Positions 48,714-58,539 of a stretch of DNA of 64,000 bases are shown here, piece after piece. The translations under genes were made by a program, and so were the position numbers. The notes beneath the pieces are model-generated. The model was not told the origin of the DNA. It ran no database searches and worked only from the letters and a program-made list of their open reading frames with translations. The first letter of the stretch is position 1. Each line of letters starts with the position of its first letter. This DNA comes from Marinilabiliales bacterium. GTDB taxonomy: Bacteria; Bacteroidota; Bacteroidia; Bacteroidales; ML635J-15. The stretch spans positions 16,729 through 80,728 of the forward strand of contig PKTB01000007.1 in assembly GCA_002869385.1 (NCBI GenBank). Reading direction: 5' to 3'.

Positions 48714-50561
48714 ATGAGTAATGACAAAGATGCATGGGTAATAGATGAATTTAGGAAACGTTGGGAGGCGATTTTGAAAGTTCGAGATTGTCGTAGAACT
48801 CAAAATGAAATTATTGATGAACTTAGTTCTCTAATAATGGATTTTCGCAAAGAATCTTTTATCCCATACTTGATTCAAATGATGATTCATATAGAACAAC
48901 GGAATACATCAGAGGCTTTTAAATATCTAATGTCTCCTATGAAGCAGTTTGTCTATTTAATTGATTTATTATTTTCTGTTGAAAAAGGAGGAGATAAAGA
49001 AGGGCTTTCAAAAGAGGAATGGATGAAAATTACTATGTTACTTAACGAGATTGAGATGACCTATTTTTGTGATATTGGTTTCTTTAATGAAAATACAGAG
49101 AACGGTATTGATTTTGACAAAGTTTCGGTTTCCTTACAAACCTTTTTGAATTATTTTGGGAGTGCCCAATTATCATATGATTAACAGACGTTAGAACGGT
49201 TTGAATCAATTTGTGGAGCTTATAATGAAGATTTAATAGATTTGTTTGGATTTTCAGTAGATGATGTAGTTAAATTTTGTAATCATATAAGAGGGCTTGT
49301 AAATAAAAAATTAAATGATTGTAACTATTACTTTCTTCATCAAGATGAGTGGCCAAAGCTGACGTCAAAATTTATTGAAAGAGGCATAAAAGACTATAAA
49401 GATTGGTTAAATGAGCCTGAGCTTGCCATGATGAAGGAATATATATCAAGACCGGGCTATGTTTTTATTCAAAATATCAATGATATAAAAAGAATTGGGA
49501 TATCAGAAAATAGAGTGGCAAAACTTATTGCCTTTTTAACTTATAATGAAAATTCTAGAAAGGGAGAAATAGTATACTATGCAGATAAAAATCCATTTTT
49601 TGACACTCCATTAATTCAACTTAATGCTGAGGAGTTTTTATGTCATCAGTACAAATTTCTTATAGAAAGCTTCTATAATAGAATTAATACAGAATTATCT
49701 AAGACAAAAAAAGAAAAATATACTCAGTTTAAGAACATGATGCTTGAAAAAAAAGCAGCAAAACTTTTCAGAAAACTATTTGGAAAGGAAGCTCTGATTT
49801 TGCAATCGTATTACTTTGATGAAGCTCGTTCTGAACAAGATTTATTAGTTATTTTTGAAGGTTTCTATTTTATTATTGAGGTAAAGGACACTCAATTTCG
49901 TGCACCTATGCGTGACCCAATCAAAGCATTTGATAAGATTAAATCTGATTTTAAAAAATCTATTCAATACGGATATGACCAATGTAAAAGAATGGAAGAT
50001 AAAATTGAAGAAAACAAATCTTTCAAGATCTTTGATAACAAGACACATAAAGAATTAATAGAAGTTAATTCGAATAGTGTTAAAGATTATTTTTCAATAA
50101 TTATTACTCAATTCAAATATGGTGGTATTCAGACCAATCTTGATGATTTATTAACAAAAGAGGATGATGCATTGTACCCTTGGTAAATATGCATTGATGA
50201 TTTAGAAGCTTTCATCTTAGCATTGAGAAAAATAAAAAAAGGCAAGGCAAGTAGTGATTTTATAGAATATTTAAAGTATAGAGAGTCTTTTCATGAACGA
50301 TTAGTATGTAGTGATGAGCTTGAACTGTGTGGGTTTTTTATAAATGCACCGAAAGAGTTCAAGGAGCAATCACAAACTGAAGAAACATTTGTAACATTTG
50401 CAGGTATGTCAGATTTATTTGATGCAGAATATAAGAATGGTATTGGCTTCGAAAACGAATTGGATATTGAAATTAAGAAACATTATCAAGTTCCAAAATA
50501 TCCGAAAAGTTATGATATCAATAAGATAAGTGGACTTGATTTTTTGCAAGAAAACGAATAA
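48714..50561 (+). pseudogene. PD-(D/E)XK nuclease-like protein (615 residues) with two in-frame TAA
   Basis: The 616-codon frame begins MSNDKDAWVIDEFRKRWEAI. It is helical for the first 400 residues and then has a PD-(D/E)XK-like core: EARSEQDLLVIFEGFYFIIE followed by VKD, with Asp, Glu and Lys in the usual spacing, preceded by a helix (KKAAKLFRKLFGKEALI). TAA at 49182-49184 (between LSYD and QTLERFE) and at 50184-50186 (between ALYPW and ICIDDLEAF) interrupt it. No frame change occurs and neither downstream part has a good own start. I do not recognise a named family; a DNA nuclease role is likely. It lies between two REP1 palindromes, within the defence-like island. Confidence 0.7.
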
Positions 50562-50575
50562 AGGCATGGGACTTA

Positions 50576-50608
50576 TAGTCCCACGCGTCAGAAGACACGA
50601 GTTAGCGG
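50576..50608. repeat. decayed REP1 palindrome
   Basis: CCCACGCGTCAGAAGACACG then AGTTAGCGG; the right arm is degraded. It directly follows the stop codon of the nuclease-like gene. Confidence 0.55.
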
Positions 50609-50615
50609 AGTTGCT

Positions 50616-50804
50616 TTAATTTTCAAGTATTACTGTCAATAGAATGAAGTCAAATTTCTTTCCAGTTGAATTTGTCTCTGTCATTTTAGCTGTGCTTGAA
50701 GAAATAATTTTATACCCTTTACTTATTAGGGAGTTTAGTTCTGTTTCAGCATTTTGAGTTGCACCATTGGAGTCGCTCAAAGGATAGTTTTTTATTGTTA
50801 TCAT
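50616..50804 (-). CDS. small DUF4177-like protein
   Basis: A 62-residue protein, MITIKNYPLSDSNGATQNAE then TELNSLISKGYKIISSSTAK and a final strand FDFILLTVILEN. The alpha-beta pattern with 'LN.l..kGykIiss' resembles small DUF4177-like proteins. Function unknown. It follows the 136-residue gene by six bases. Confidence 0.6.
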   Translation of the reverse strand: MITIKNYPLSDSNGATQNAETELNSLISKGYKIISSSTAKMTETNSTGKKFDFILLTVILEN

Positions 50805-50810
50805 AATTTT

Positions 50811-51221
50811 TTAGTTGAGATTAATTATTCGTAAACTTTCTTCTCTGTCGTTTATGTCTTTGATGATTGCAAGTCGATTTCTGAAAAATGTAATTATAGA
50901 TGTTTCTAAATGTTTGTCTAATTCTTTATTATGAGTTTGATTTACAAATTTTGAAACCTCTGGTTCAATTATTATATAAGTGTCATTTTTGAAGTCTTCA
51001 ATAATAGTTTTTATAATTTCTCTTTTATTGAATTTTGTATTAAACCTTTCGTCTTTGTCTTTAAGGTTACGAATTGCAAGTTCAATTCCAGTAATAAGAA
51101 CATTGTAAGAGTCCTCGTTTAGTTCAGCAATACAATAATTTATAAGTGTCCTTTTAAGTAGTTCAGAAATATCAAAATATAAATCAATAGAAGTTTGCTG
51201 GTCTAGATTAGGACCTAACAT
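50811..51221 (-). CDS. hypothetical helical protein
   Basis: A 136-residue, mainly helical protein (DISELLKRTLINYCIAELNE, VLITGIELAIRNLKDKDERF) with no motif I recognise. The start at 51221 is uncertain: the frame stays open about 21 codons further upstream (QEIRELKKNIDKVNLKINQ) without an ATG before a stop. It may be a tail part of the restriction-modification locus or a separate gene. Confidence 0.55.
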   Translation of the reverse strand: MLGPNLDQQTSIDLYFDISELLKRTLINYCIAELNEDSYNVLITGIELAIRNLKDKDERFNTKFNKREIIKTIIEDFKNDTYIIIEPEVSKFVNQTHNKELDKHLETSIITFFRNRLAIIKDINDREESLRIINLN

Positions 51222-51630
51222 TTGATTTATTTTAAGATTTACCTTATCAATATTTTTTTTTAATTCTCTAATTTCTTGTGTCGTGTTTTATTTACTTTTT
51301 CATTCTTAAGTGGTTTGTCAAAGTTGCCGCTAACTACAATATAACCCTAAATTTCTGTTTTTTAGGCTACTGATTTTGAAATTATAGTCATACTTTAGTT
51401 ACAGTTAATTTTATGCTAAGCTATACAATATTTTATATTCGTGCAATATTTTAGGATTACTTTTTTAAATATAATGAATTGTAGTATTGTAGAAATACAG
51501 TAAGTCAATCAATAATGATATTATTATTGATTGATGGAATGGTGTGGGAGCATGGCAAGAGCCATGGATTATAATATAGTCTGAGGCAGGAGCCTCAGAC
51601 CAACAGGGCATGCGGGAGCAGTTATATCTG
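51222..51630. repeat. left flanking repeat block of the restriction-modification locus
   Basis: No gene. 51364-51467 (with family C copy 3 at 51414-51460, plus orientation) and 51536-51602 both recur, in the same order, at 55681-55780 and 55904-55970 on the far side of the locus. The second part holds two perfect hairpins: CATGGCAAGAGCCATG (51551-51566) and GTCTGAGGCAGGAGCCTCAG plus AC (51579-51600). Confidence 0.75.
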
Positions 51631-52305
51631 TTAATTTAGTGAACTAGGAAGAACTAAAAAAATATGGTTTAGTTCCTTTCGTTTACCGTCTAAAGAATAT
51701 ATTGATAGATATTGATGTTTGTGTTTGGTCAAACGTTCGTTGTATGTGTATGTATCAGTAATTTTAAGGTTTATTTTTACAACTATTTTCTTAGTTTCTC
51801 CATTCAGAATGTAACCAAGCATAAATCCATCTTCTTCATAAATTTTATTGATAAATTTCCCCATCCCCGCATTCTCAACATATTCTCTAATTAGAGTAGT
51901 TGCATTTTTGGATAAAGTATCTGTTTCAGCTAATAGCTTTGCTTCAACACCAAATTTGAATCGTGGTTTATATTGGAAGTGAGTAAATAGCAAATCAAAA
52001 CGCTTAGCTTTGTTCGGATTTACCTTGCCTTTTTTGATTTCAGTAGTATATTGGTGTAATTCCGGAATAACTATAAAGGGTAAGTCAACTTCGTCAATTA
52101 TCCTATCAATATGGTCGTAAAGACCTGCTGTAATTATTGTTTCATCTTCTGAAAATACTTTGTCCGTATCAATCAGATAATTTCTGTAACCAGTCTCAAT
52201 TAGTTCAATACAATCTTGCTTAACATTTTGATAAAGTAGAAGAACAATATCATTGTCTAAAGTGCCTGTGTGAATAGATTTGTTTTGTTCTGAAATATAT
52301 CCCAT
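51631..52305 (-). CDS. PD-(D/E)XK endonuclease, restriction partner of the adjacent methyltransferase
   Basis: A 224-residue protein with a compact nuclease core: AKRFDLLFTHF (Asp104), a short loop and FKFGVEAKLL (Glu121, Lys123), the D...ExK pattern. The start overlaps the methyltransferase stop as TAATG, so it is translated as part of the same operon. Two-gene sets of this kind are usual for restriction-modification, and cleavage of unmethylated DNA is the likely role. The recognition sequence cannot be read from the protein. Frame intact, although the upstream methyltransferase is interrupted. Confidence 0.72.
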   Translation of the reverse strand: MGYISEQNKSIHTGTLDNDIVLLLYQNVKQDCIELIETGYRNYLIDTDKVFSEDETIITAGLYDHIDRIIDEVDLPFIVIPELHQYTTEIKKGKVNPNKAKRFDLLFTHFQYKPRFKFGVEAKLLAETDTLSKNATTLIREYVENAGMGKFINKIYEEDGFMLGYILNGETKKIVVKINLKITDTYTYNERLTKHKHQYLSIYSLDGKRKELNHIFLVLPSSLN

Positions 52306-55300
52306 TAATTGTTGCTTTGGTTTAAAATTTCGACAATCAAATTGTCTGCATCATTTAGAGCTAATGCTTTTGTCCAAAAACGTTTTTGATTGGGTTTTAT
52401 AAGATAAAATGCATTTTTCAAATCATATTTAATTATTCTTCTATAATAAATACTGGCAGAATACTTTTTAAATGTCTGCTTGTTTATTTCATGTAACAGT
52501 TTTGAGATTTCTATTTCAGTTTCTTCTATACTTTTTTTATTTTAATTACTTTTTTCAAAAATAAATTTCACGCAAATTAATTCGTCTTTAGAGCTTGAAT
52601 TTGTGTATATCTCTGCTCTCAAGCGGATTGAGGAATCTTTGAAATGCTTGTTTATGACTTCTAAAAATATTTGACTGTATTTTTGGATGTCAATGTTTAC
52701 TATAACAGGTTTTTCAGCACCAGCAGAAATATAATTACTTTTTATTACGTTGCTATAATTAAGAATATTATCAATAAGTATTTGTTCGGAATTTGATATT
52801 TTAAGTTCTTCATAAATAAGCTTATCTATATCTAATTTAATATCTTTAATATCTTGATTTCTTTTTGTATAATTAGTTTCTCCGGAAATAATTTGTTTTA
52901 ATTTATCAAACCATAGAGATAATTTATTTATAGTTTCTTCCGAGAAGGCTTCAGTTATCGCGGGGAATGATATTGCCTCATTATTTTGCACTCTATTTCT
53001 ATCAACTCCCCATGAAGAAGAAATAGCAATATAATAGTATTTTGCTATTGAAGAATTTAGACAAAGCGTCAAAGCTTTGTGATAAACGGCATTTTTTCCT
53101 TTTAATGAAATGCCATAAACTGAATTAGGGTAGATGCAATTATAATCTAAACAAGTAATACATAAGTCAGATTTCTTACTCCCCTCGTTAATTAAAATTA
53201 TGGGTGAATTAAATATATCATGATTATTATATCTGTATCTATTCAGTTCATTGTATTCCAAAGTTTTAAAGCTGCTACTTTGGGGTATGTAATAAGGCTG
53301 AATTGCATTTGATGGAATATAAATATGATTTTTAAGATTATCATTGTTTTTAAAATCTTTTGGGCCTTTTGTTTTTAAGCCTATTCCTCTTTCTTTTTCC
53401 GTTGTTAATTCAAATATAGATTTTATTCTATTGAGTTTATTTATAAATTTCAAATCACGAATGCTGCCATACATTCCAATTTTAAAAATTTTGGAATTTG
53501 TTTTTAATATTTCCTGAATTGGTAAAAATTTTATTTCTGATGCGTCAATTGTAATGGTGTTACGATATTTTATTGATGAAGATGTTTTTGGAACACAGTA
53601 AGTAATGCATTCGGTTGATTCTATTTCTTTTTTATTGCGTGGAGAATAAATAATGAGTGCAGCAGCTTGCTTTGCATTTTCAAATAATACATGCCTTACT
53701 ACAGAAAAATTTGTAATAACGCTTACTTTATTTTCAGAAAAGAACCGAAAACGAAATTTCTCATCTGTTCCACTTGTATTAAAAAGAACTTTTGCAGATG
53801 CAATAAGAGCGATGGTTGCTTGAGGGGCAATTGATGGTGCATATGCTAAGAAGCCCTTGATGACATCTCTTTTTAAGTCCCAATGCTTCTCTTTAGCCCA
53901 AGTTTTAATTTCATCATCAACATGTCCACTTTTCCAAGGTGGGTTCCCAATTACTATATTAAATTGAGTGTCAAAAAAGGTATTAATTTTTTCAATTGGA
54001 TCTTCTTTAAATGCTTTGCCTTCACGGATAAAAGTATTGGCTCGTAAAAGGTTTAATCCGAACTTTTTCTCATCTTGCTGTTCTGTATCGCCTTTTTCTT
54101 TTGTCCAATAAACTAAAGGGTTGAATTTGACTTTACGCAAAATATCCCTTGGGTTCATGTAGTGCAAAAAAGTTAGGTATAAACTAAAAGCAGTAATCTT
54201 TATAGCTTCGGGGTGAATTTCTACTCCATGAATATTATTAAGTAAAAGGTCTTTCAATGTTTCTTAACTAAGTTTTGATTGTTTATGTGAAAATTTCCAT
54301 CGTTCAATAATTCGCTTAAATCCTTCCACCAAAAATATACCACTTCCACAGGCAGGGTCTAAAATTTTGATGTTGTAATTGTGGTCATTCTCGCTTGGCA
54401 TTGGCAGCATTTCGTTGTACACAAATTCCACTAACATTTGAGGTGTGTAATATGCCCCTAATTCTCTTTTGCCTCTTTCTGCCCTATCAATAATTAGATT
54501 TTTCTTTTCATCTTCTTCACTCATAAACTCTTCGTAAATCGCACTAATGAGTTCTATAGGGATGTGTTTAAAATCAAAGAAATTAAATAAGGATTTTTGT
54601 CCTGTTCTTAAATCCGTTTCATATGTATAGCATTCATAAATGAGTGTTAGAATTTTAGAGTTTTGATTAACTGCATTTTCTTCCTTTGGTGTTATCGGGA
54701 ATAAATCACCGTTAAATTTTTCTTTTAGAAAACGGAAAAGGGTATATGTTTCAGTTGGATAATTTTGAAGTAGGTCAAAAAAACTATCAGAAACTTTGGT
54801 TTCTAATTTTATATCTTCCTTTGTAAGGATATCCCTTTGCTCCAAATACAAAGTGAATAAACTTCTTCCTAATAAATCATGAATAGTGCTAAAATCTAAC
54901 TTGTATTTATCGTGTAATTGTTTTCGTGATACCCTTAATTGGCTTATCAGTTTTTTATCTACACGTTGCTCTGTGTTTAATTTAAGCGTATAGCCTAAAA
55001 CTTGTTCACTATCTAGTTTTGATTGTTTTAGCAAATTGGCTAGCCTTTCAAGGCCTTCATCTGTTGTAGAAAACTCATCTAATTCAATGTCTTTTATTCT
55101 TGTTGCATTGGACGCAGGTTTAGCATAATTGTCTAAAATTTTAATGACTTGAGGCGTAATAATAAGTGTTAATGGTGTTCTGCACTCATTCCAAAATCTT
55201 TTTTGAAGTTCAATAATTTCAGCAGGATTATAATCTTTTAAAGTCTTTATGTAAATAACAGTGTTGGTGTGATTAAAATAAATTGCATCTAAGTTTAATG

Positions 55301-55454
55301 AGACATCATTAAAAGCATTATTTGCAATGTAGAATTGGAAAGAGAATTTGTCACTAGTTTGTTGATTTAGTGATTGTTTAGTCACTAAGCCGTTCTGCCA
55401 ACCGGCTTTAGAAGTTATTTTTTGTAATATGTGTTTTACTTCGTTTGGCATCAA
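52305..55454 (-). pseudogene. adenine-specific DNA methyltransferase (Eco57I-like) with two in-frame TAA
   Basis: The 1050-codon frame starts MMPNEVKHILQKITSKAGWQ. A helical N-terminal region is followed by GAYYTPQMLVEFVYNEML, motif I LDPACGSGIFLVEGF (about 366) and motif IV NIVIGNPPW (about 501-507), typical of N6-adenine methylases of the Eco57I/type IIG and type ISP kind, then a C-terminal target-recognition-like region. TAA at 54264-54266 (between SKLS and ETLKDLLLNNIHGVEIHP) lies between motifs I and IV. TAA at 52542-52544 (between FEKSN and NKKSIEETE) lies near the end. A split into functional parts is unlikely because motif I and IV must be in one chain. If modification is lost the nuclease next door would be dangerous to the host. 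Confidence 0.8.
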
Positions 55455-56155
55455 TTAGTGTAAATTTTCACTGACAATTATATAGGTTGTGAAGGTAGTT
55501 TAAAAAAATGTTATTATGTTAAAAATTGCCGTTAAATTATCAACTGTTAACAGGTCGGGTGGTGTGTGGATTTTGGGTGTAGTTGGGATATATTTTCCAT
55601 ATTTATTTGTTATCAACAATTCTAGTTTTATATAAAATTATCCACAAACCTATAGAATAACTCCACCTCTCTTTTTGTTATACTACTAATTTTGAAAATA
55701 ACCACAGTTTAGTGCCGGCTAATTTTTATGCTAAGCTACACAATATTTTATATCGTGCAATATTTAGGATTACTTTTTTTTGAGCCACGCGTCCCATTCG
55801 ATCCTTCGACAGGCCAGGGACCGAAAGCTCAGGTACCAGAGACGCGCGGTAGGTGTTGAGCTATAGTCCCACGCGTCAGAGACTTGCGGGAGCGGGGATT
55901 GAGGGAATGGTGTAGGAGCATGGCAAGAGCCATAAATTATAATATAGTCTGAGGCAGGAGCCTCAGACCTACGGGATTAAGAAATTGCAAAAATTAGTAT
56001 TAACAGACAGGGAAACCCCATATCACTACTCTTGGGGATGAAAAATGGCTGGGGATTGCGATTGTTCGGGGTCTTATTAACTCGTAATTTTACAATAGTA
56101 AAGTAATGTTATTTGCTTTTTGCAAAACTACAGATGCGAATTTTAAAATGAATGT
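55455..56155. repeat. right flanking repeat block of the restriction-modification locus, with nested REP
   Basis: 55681-55780 (family C copy 4 at 55728-55772) and 55904-55970 repeat the left block. Between them lie two REP1 palindromes. In the first, the arms GCCACGCGTC (55784-55793) and CAGAGACGCGCGGTAGG (55837-55853) are split by a 43-bp REP2 unit. The second is at 55867-55897. No gene is seen. Confidence 0.75.
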
Positions 56156-57658
56156 ATGAATAGTTGCGTAGAAACATATTTTAAGCTTAATACAAGAATC
56201 ATTTTATTGTTATTGATGAACTTGTTGTTGTTAAACTATATGTGTATTGCGCAAAACATTTATGTTGGTACAGGAGTTTTTATTAAACAAGTATCCAAGG
56301 TAAATATTTCGAATTCATTATATGGCAATTCTGGAGCAAACATTGATAATAATGGGAATATTAATATAGGTGCAGGATTTTATAACAATCAATCAGAAAG
56401 TCTTATTGTTAGTACAGAAAATACTGGGGAGTTTAGCTTTAATGGGAATTCTGGATCTCAAGAAATCGGAGGCAGCTATAAAACTGAATTCTATAATCTT
56501 CGAATTAACAATACTGCGGATGGTGTTTTGTTTAATCAGAATGCGGATGTGATTAACAATCTTTACATGTCTAATGGTGCCCTGTTTTTGGAGAACTCTA
56601 TTTTGGATTTAGGGGATTTAGGACAAATAGTTGGCGAAAGTGAAATAAACAGAATAAGGGTTTCAGATATTACAAGTAATACGGGTCAAATTCGTGTTTC
56701 AAGAGTTATTGACAATACTACTATAAACCCAGGGAATATCGGTCTTGAAATAATTACTTCAAAGAATATGGGTTATACAACAATTTCCAGAACGCATAAA
56801 GAACAACAAGGTACTGGTTCGTTTTCAGGAAACTTTAGTGTCTGTATAACTTTTGAAATTTCTCCAACAAATGAAGTAGATTCTGAAATAAGATTCTTTT
56901 ATTTTGAAATTGAACTCACAGAAGGGACAAGCATTCATTTGTAAGATGAATTAATAATGTATCATGATGTTGAGTACTGGGAACCTCTTGCAACAACTAT
57001 TTTTTTAACAGAAAATGAGGCAATTGCAAATACATCACGATATTCAAAATTTACCTTAGGGAGCGAATCAATTCCATTGCCTGTTGAGTTGGTTTCAATT
57101 TCTGCAAATTGGTTAGATCAAGATAATAGTTCTGCAATCATTAAATGGGTAACAGCATCAGAAACGAATTTAGAATATTTTGCGGTTGAGTACAGTGACA
57201 AACCTGATAATGGGGAAAAGAGCTGGCATTGTTTGGGGACACTACTACCTATAGGGAGTAATAATGAGGACAGGGATTATTTTGTTTTCGATAGTAGCCC
57301 GAATTTACATTCTATAAGGTACTATCGGTTGAAGTCAGTTGAATTTGATAACCAGTTTGAATTAAGTAAAATAGTTTGTCTTATCCCAACAATTAGTAGC
57401 AACGACAAAGACATATTGTTATATCCAAATCCTACAAATGGGAATGTCTATATACAGATGTCAGAAAATTACAATGAACTTTTGGTGTCCATTTATAATT
57501 CATCTGGACAATTAATAAGTGAAAAGGAAGTGATTGATTATCAAAAGGGTGGAGTGATAAGTTGTGATGTGCATGCGGGCACATCAGGAGTATGCTTGAT
57601 GATAATTAAGTGCGGAGGGGAAGTGGTAAAAACAGAGAGGATAATAATACAGAAGTAA
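56156..57658 (+). pseudogene. T9SS-exported surface protein with in-frame TAA at codon 263
   Basis: The 501-codon frame has a hydrophobic signal (IILLLLMNLLLLNYMCIAQ), a beta-rich N-terminal half (NIGAGFYNNQSESLIVSTEN, YNLRINNTADG) typical of Bacteroidota repeat surface proteins, a fibronectin-like segment (PVELVSISANWLDQDNSSAI) and a type A T9SS sorting domain (ILLYPNPTNGNVYIQMSENY, SGQLISEKEVI). TAA at 56942-56944 separates GTSIHL from DELIMYHDVE. If translation stops there, the protein is exported to the periplasm but lacks the sorting signal. It is the first gene of a same-strand group running to the window end. Confidence 0.78.
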
Positions 57659-57684
57659 AAGATTAAAGAAAGAAAATATTTATA

Positions 57685-58539
57685 ATGGCGAATACTCTTA
57701 AAATACTTTTTGTAGCAATTTGTTACTTATCTTTTAGTCTCTATGGTGATGTGTTTTGGCATGGAATAGCTGTTTGTGTTAGTAAAAATAAAATTGACAA
57801 AGAAAATGAAATTGAAATAAATACAAATGTATGCGCAGGTGTCTTATACAGTCCTCCTAAAAATAACAATACTCTATATTCAGAGAAATTCTTTAACAAG
57901 AAAAAAATAAAGAATGCAAACGATAATTCGTTTTATAAGGCACTAGCGCTTTTTATTAAAAATTGCAATGGAAGAAACATACAACCAGCAGACCAGAATC
58001 TCAAGTTGTATAAACATTTTAGAAACTTTGATATACAATTACCTGGGAATCAATATCTCAATGCTCGTGTTTGCAACTATTTTAAAATAGGCCTTCGTAA
58101 ACATCAAACAATCCTCTCTATCTTAGATTCCAGGGATTGTGTGTCGTTTCTAATTTTTCACTTACAAAAATATTTAGTTAGTTCTACAATAAATAATAAA
58201 GGTATAAGCAGTTCGCATAAACGTAAATCCCAGAAAATTTATAGTAATAGTTTTTTCATAGGCATTAATAACAAAGGAAATATTGCTTATAATTTTAAAT
58301 GCGGAATTGCTTTGCCTTTATTTAATTGTGACACAATTAGACATATAGAATTATACAATATAGGAACGAGTTGTTCGGGGTTACACAATTCTAAATATCC
58401 GAGACTCAAAAGTGGCAATTCAGTACAAGTCATTACTCAAACGGAAATTATGATTAATAACAATAGGATTGTGTTTTCGGACAACGAGTTCCTTTTTTTG
58501 AAAAGAAAAACTATAAATAATGAAAATATGATTTTATGA
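57685..58539 (+). CDS. hypothetical secreted protein
   Basis: A 284-residue protein with an N-terminal hydrophobic segment (LKILFVAICYLSFSLYGDVF) that may be a signal peptide. The remainder is basic, Asn/Lys-rich and has no domain I recognise, and no T9SS sorting domain. Its end overlaps the start of the next gene by four bases, which supports real translation. The composition is less typical than its neighbours, so it could be a fast-evolving gene. Confidence 0.55.
   Translation: MANTLKILFVAICYLSFSLYGDVFWHGIAVCVSKNKIDKENEIEINTNVCAGVLYSPPKNNNTLYSEKFFNKKKIKNANDNSFYKALALFIKNCNGRNIQPADQNLKLYKHFRNFDIQLPGNQYLNARVCNYFKIGLRKHQTILSILDSRDCVSFLIFHLQKYLVSSTINNKGISSSHKRKSQKIYSNSFFIGINNKGNIAYNFKCGIALPLFNCDTIRHIELYNIGTSCSGLHNSKYPRLKSGNSVQVITQTEIMINNNRIVFSDNEFLFLKRKTINNENMIL

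Noticed and set aside
2246..56944. Alternative genetic code (stop codons read as Glu or Gly)
   Set aside because: All three stop codons occur inside genes and all three also end intact genes (TAA in exbD, TGA after the adhesin, TAG in others). No single reassignment fits, and core genes contain no internal stops.
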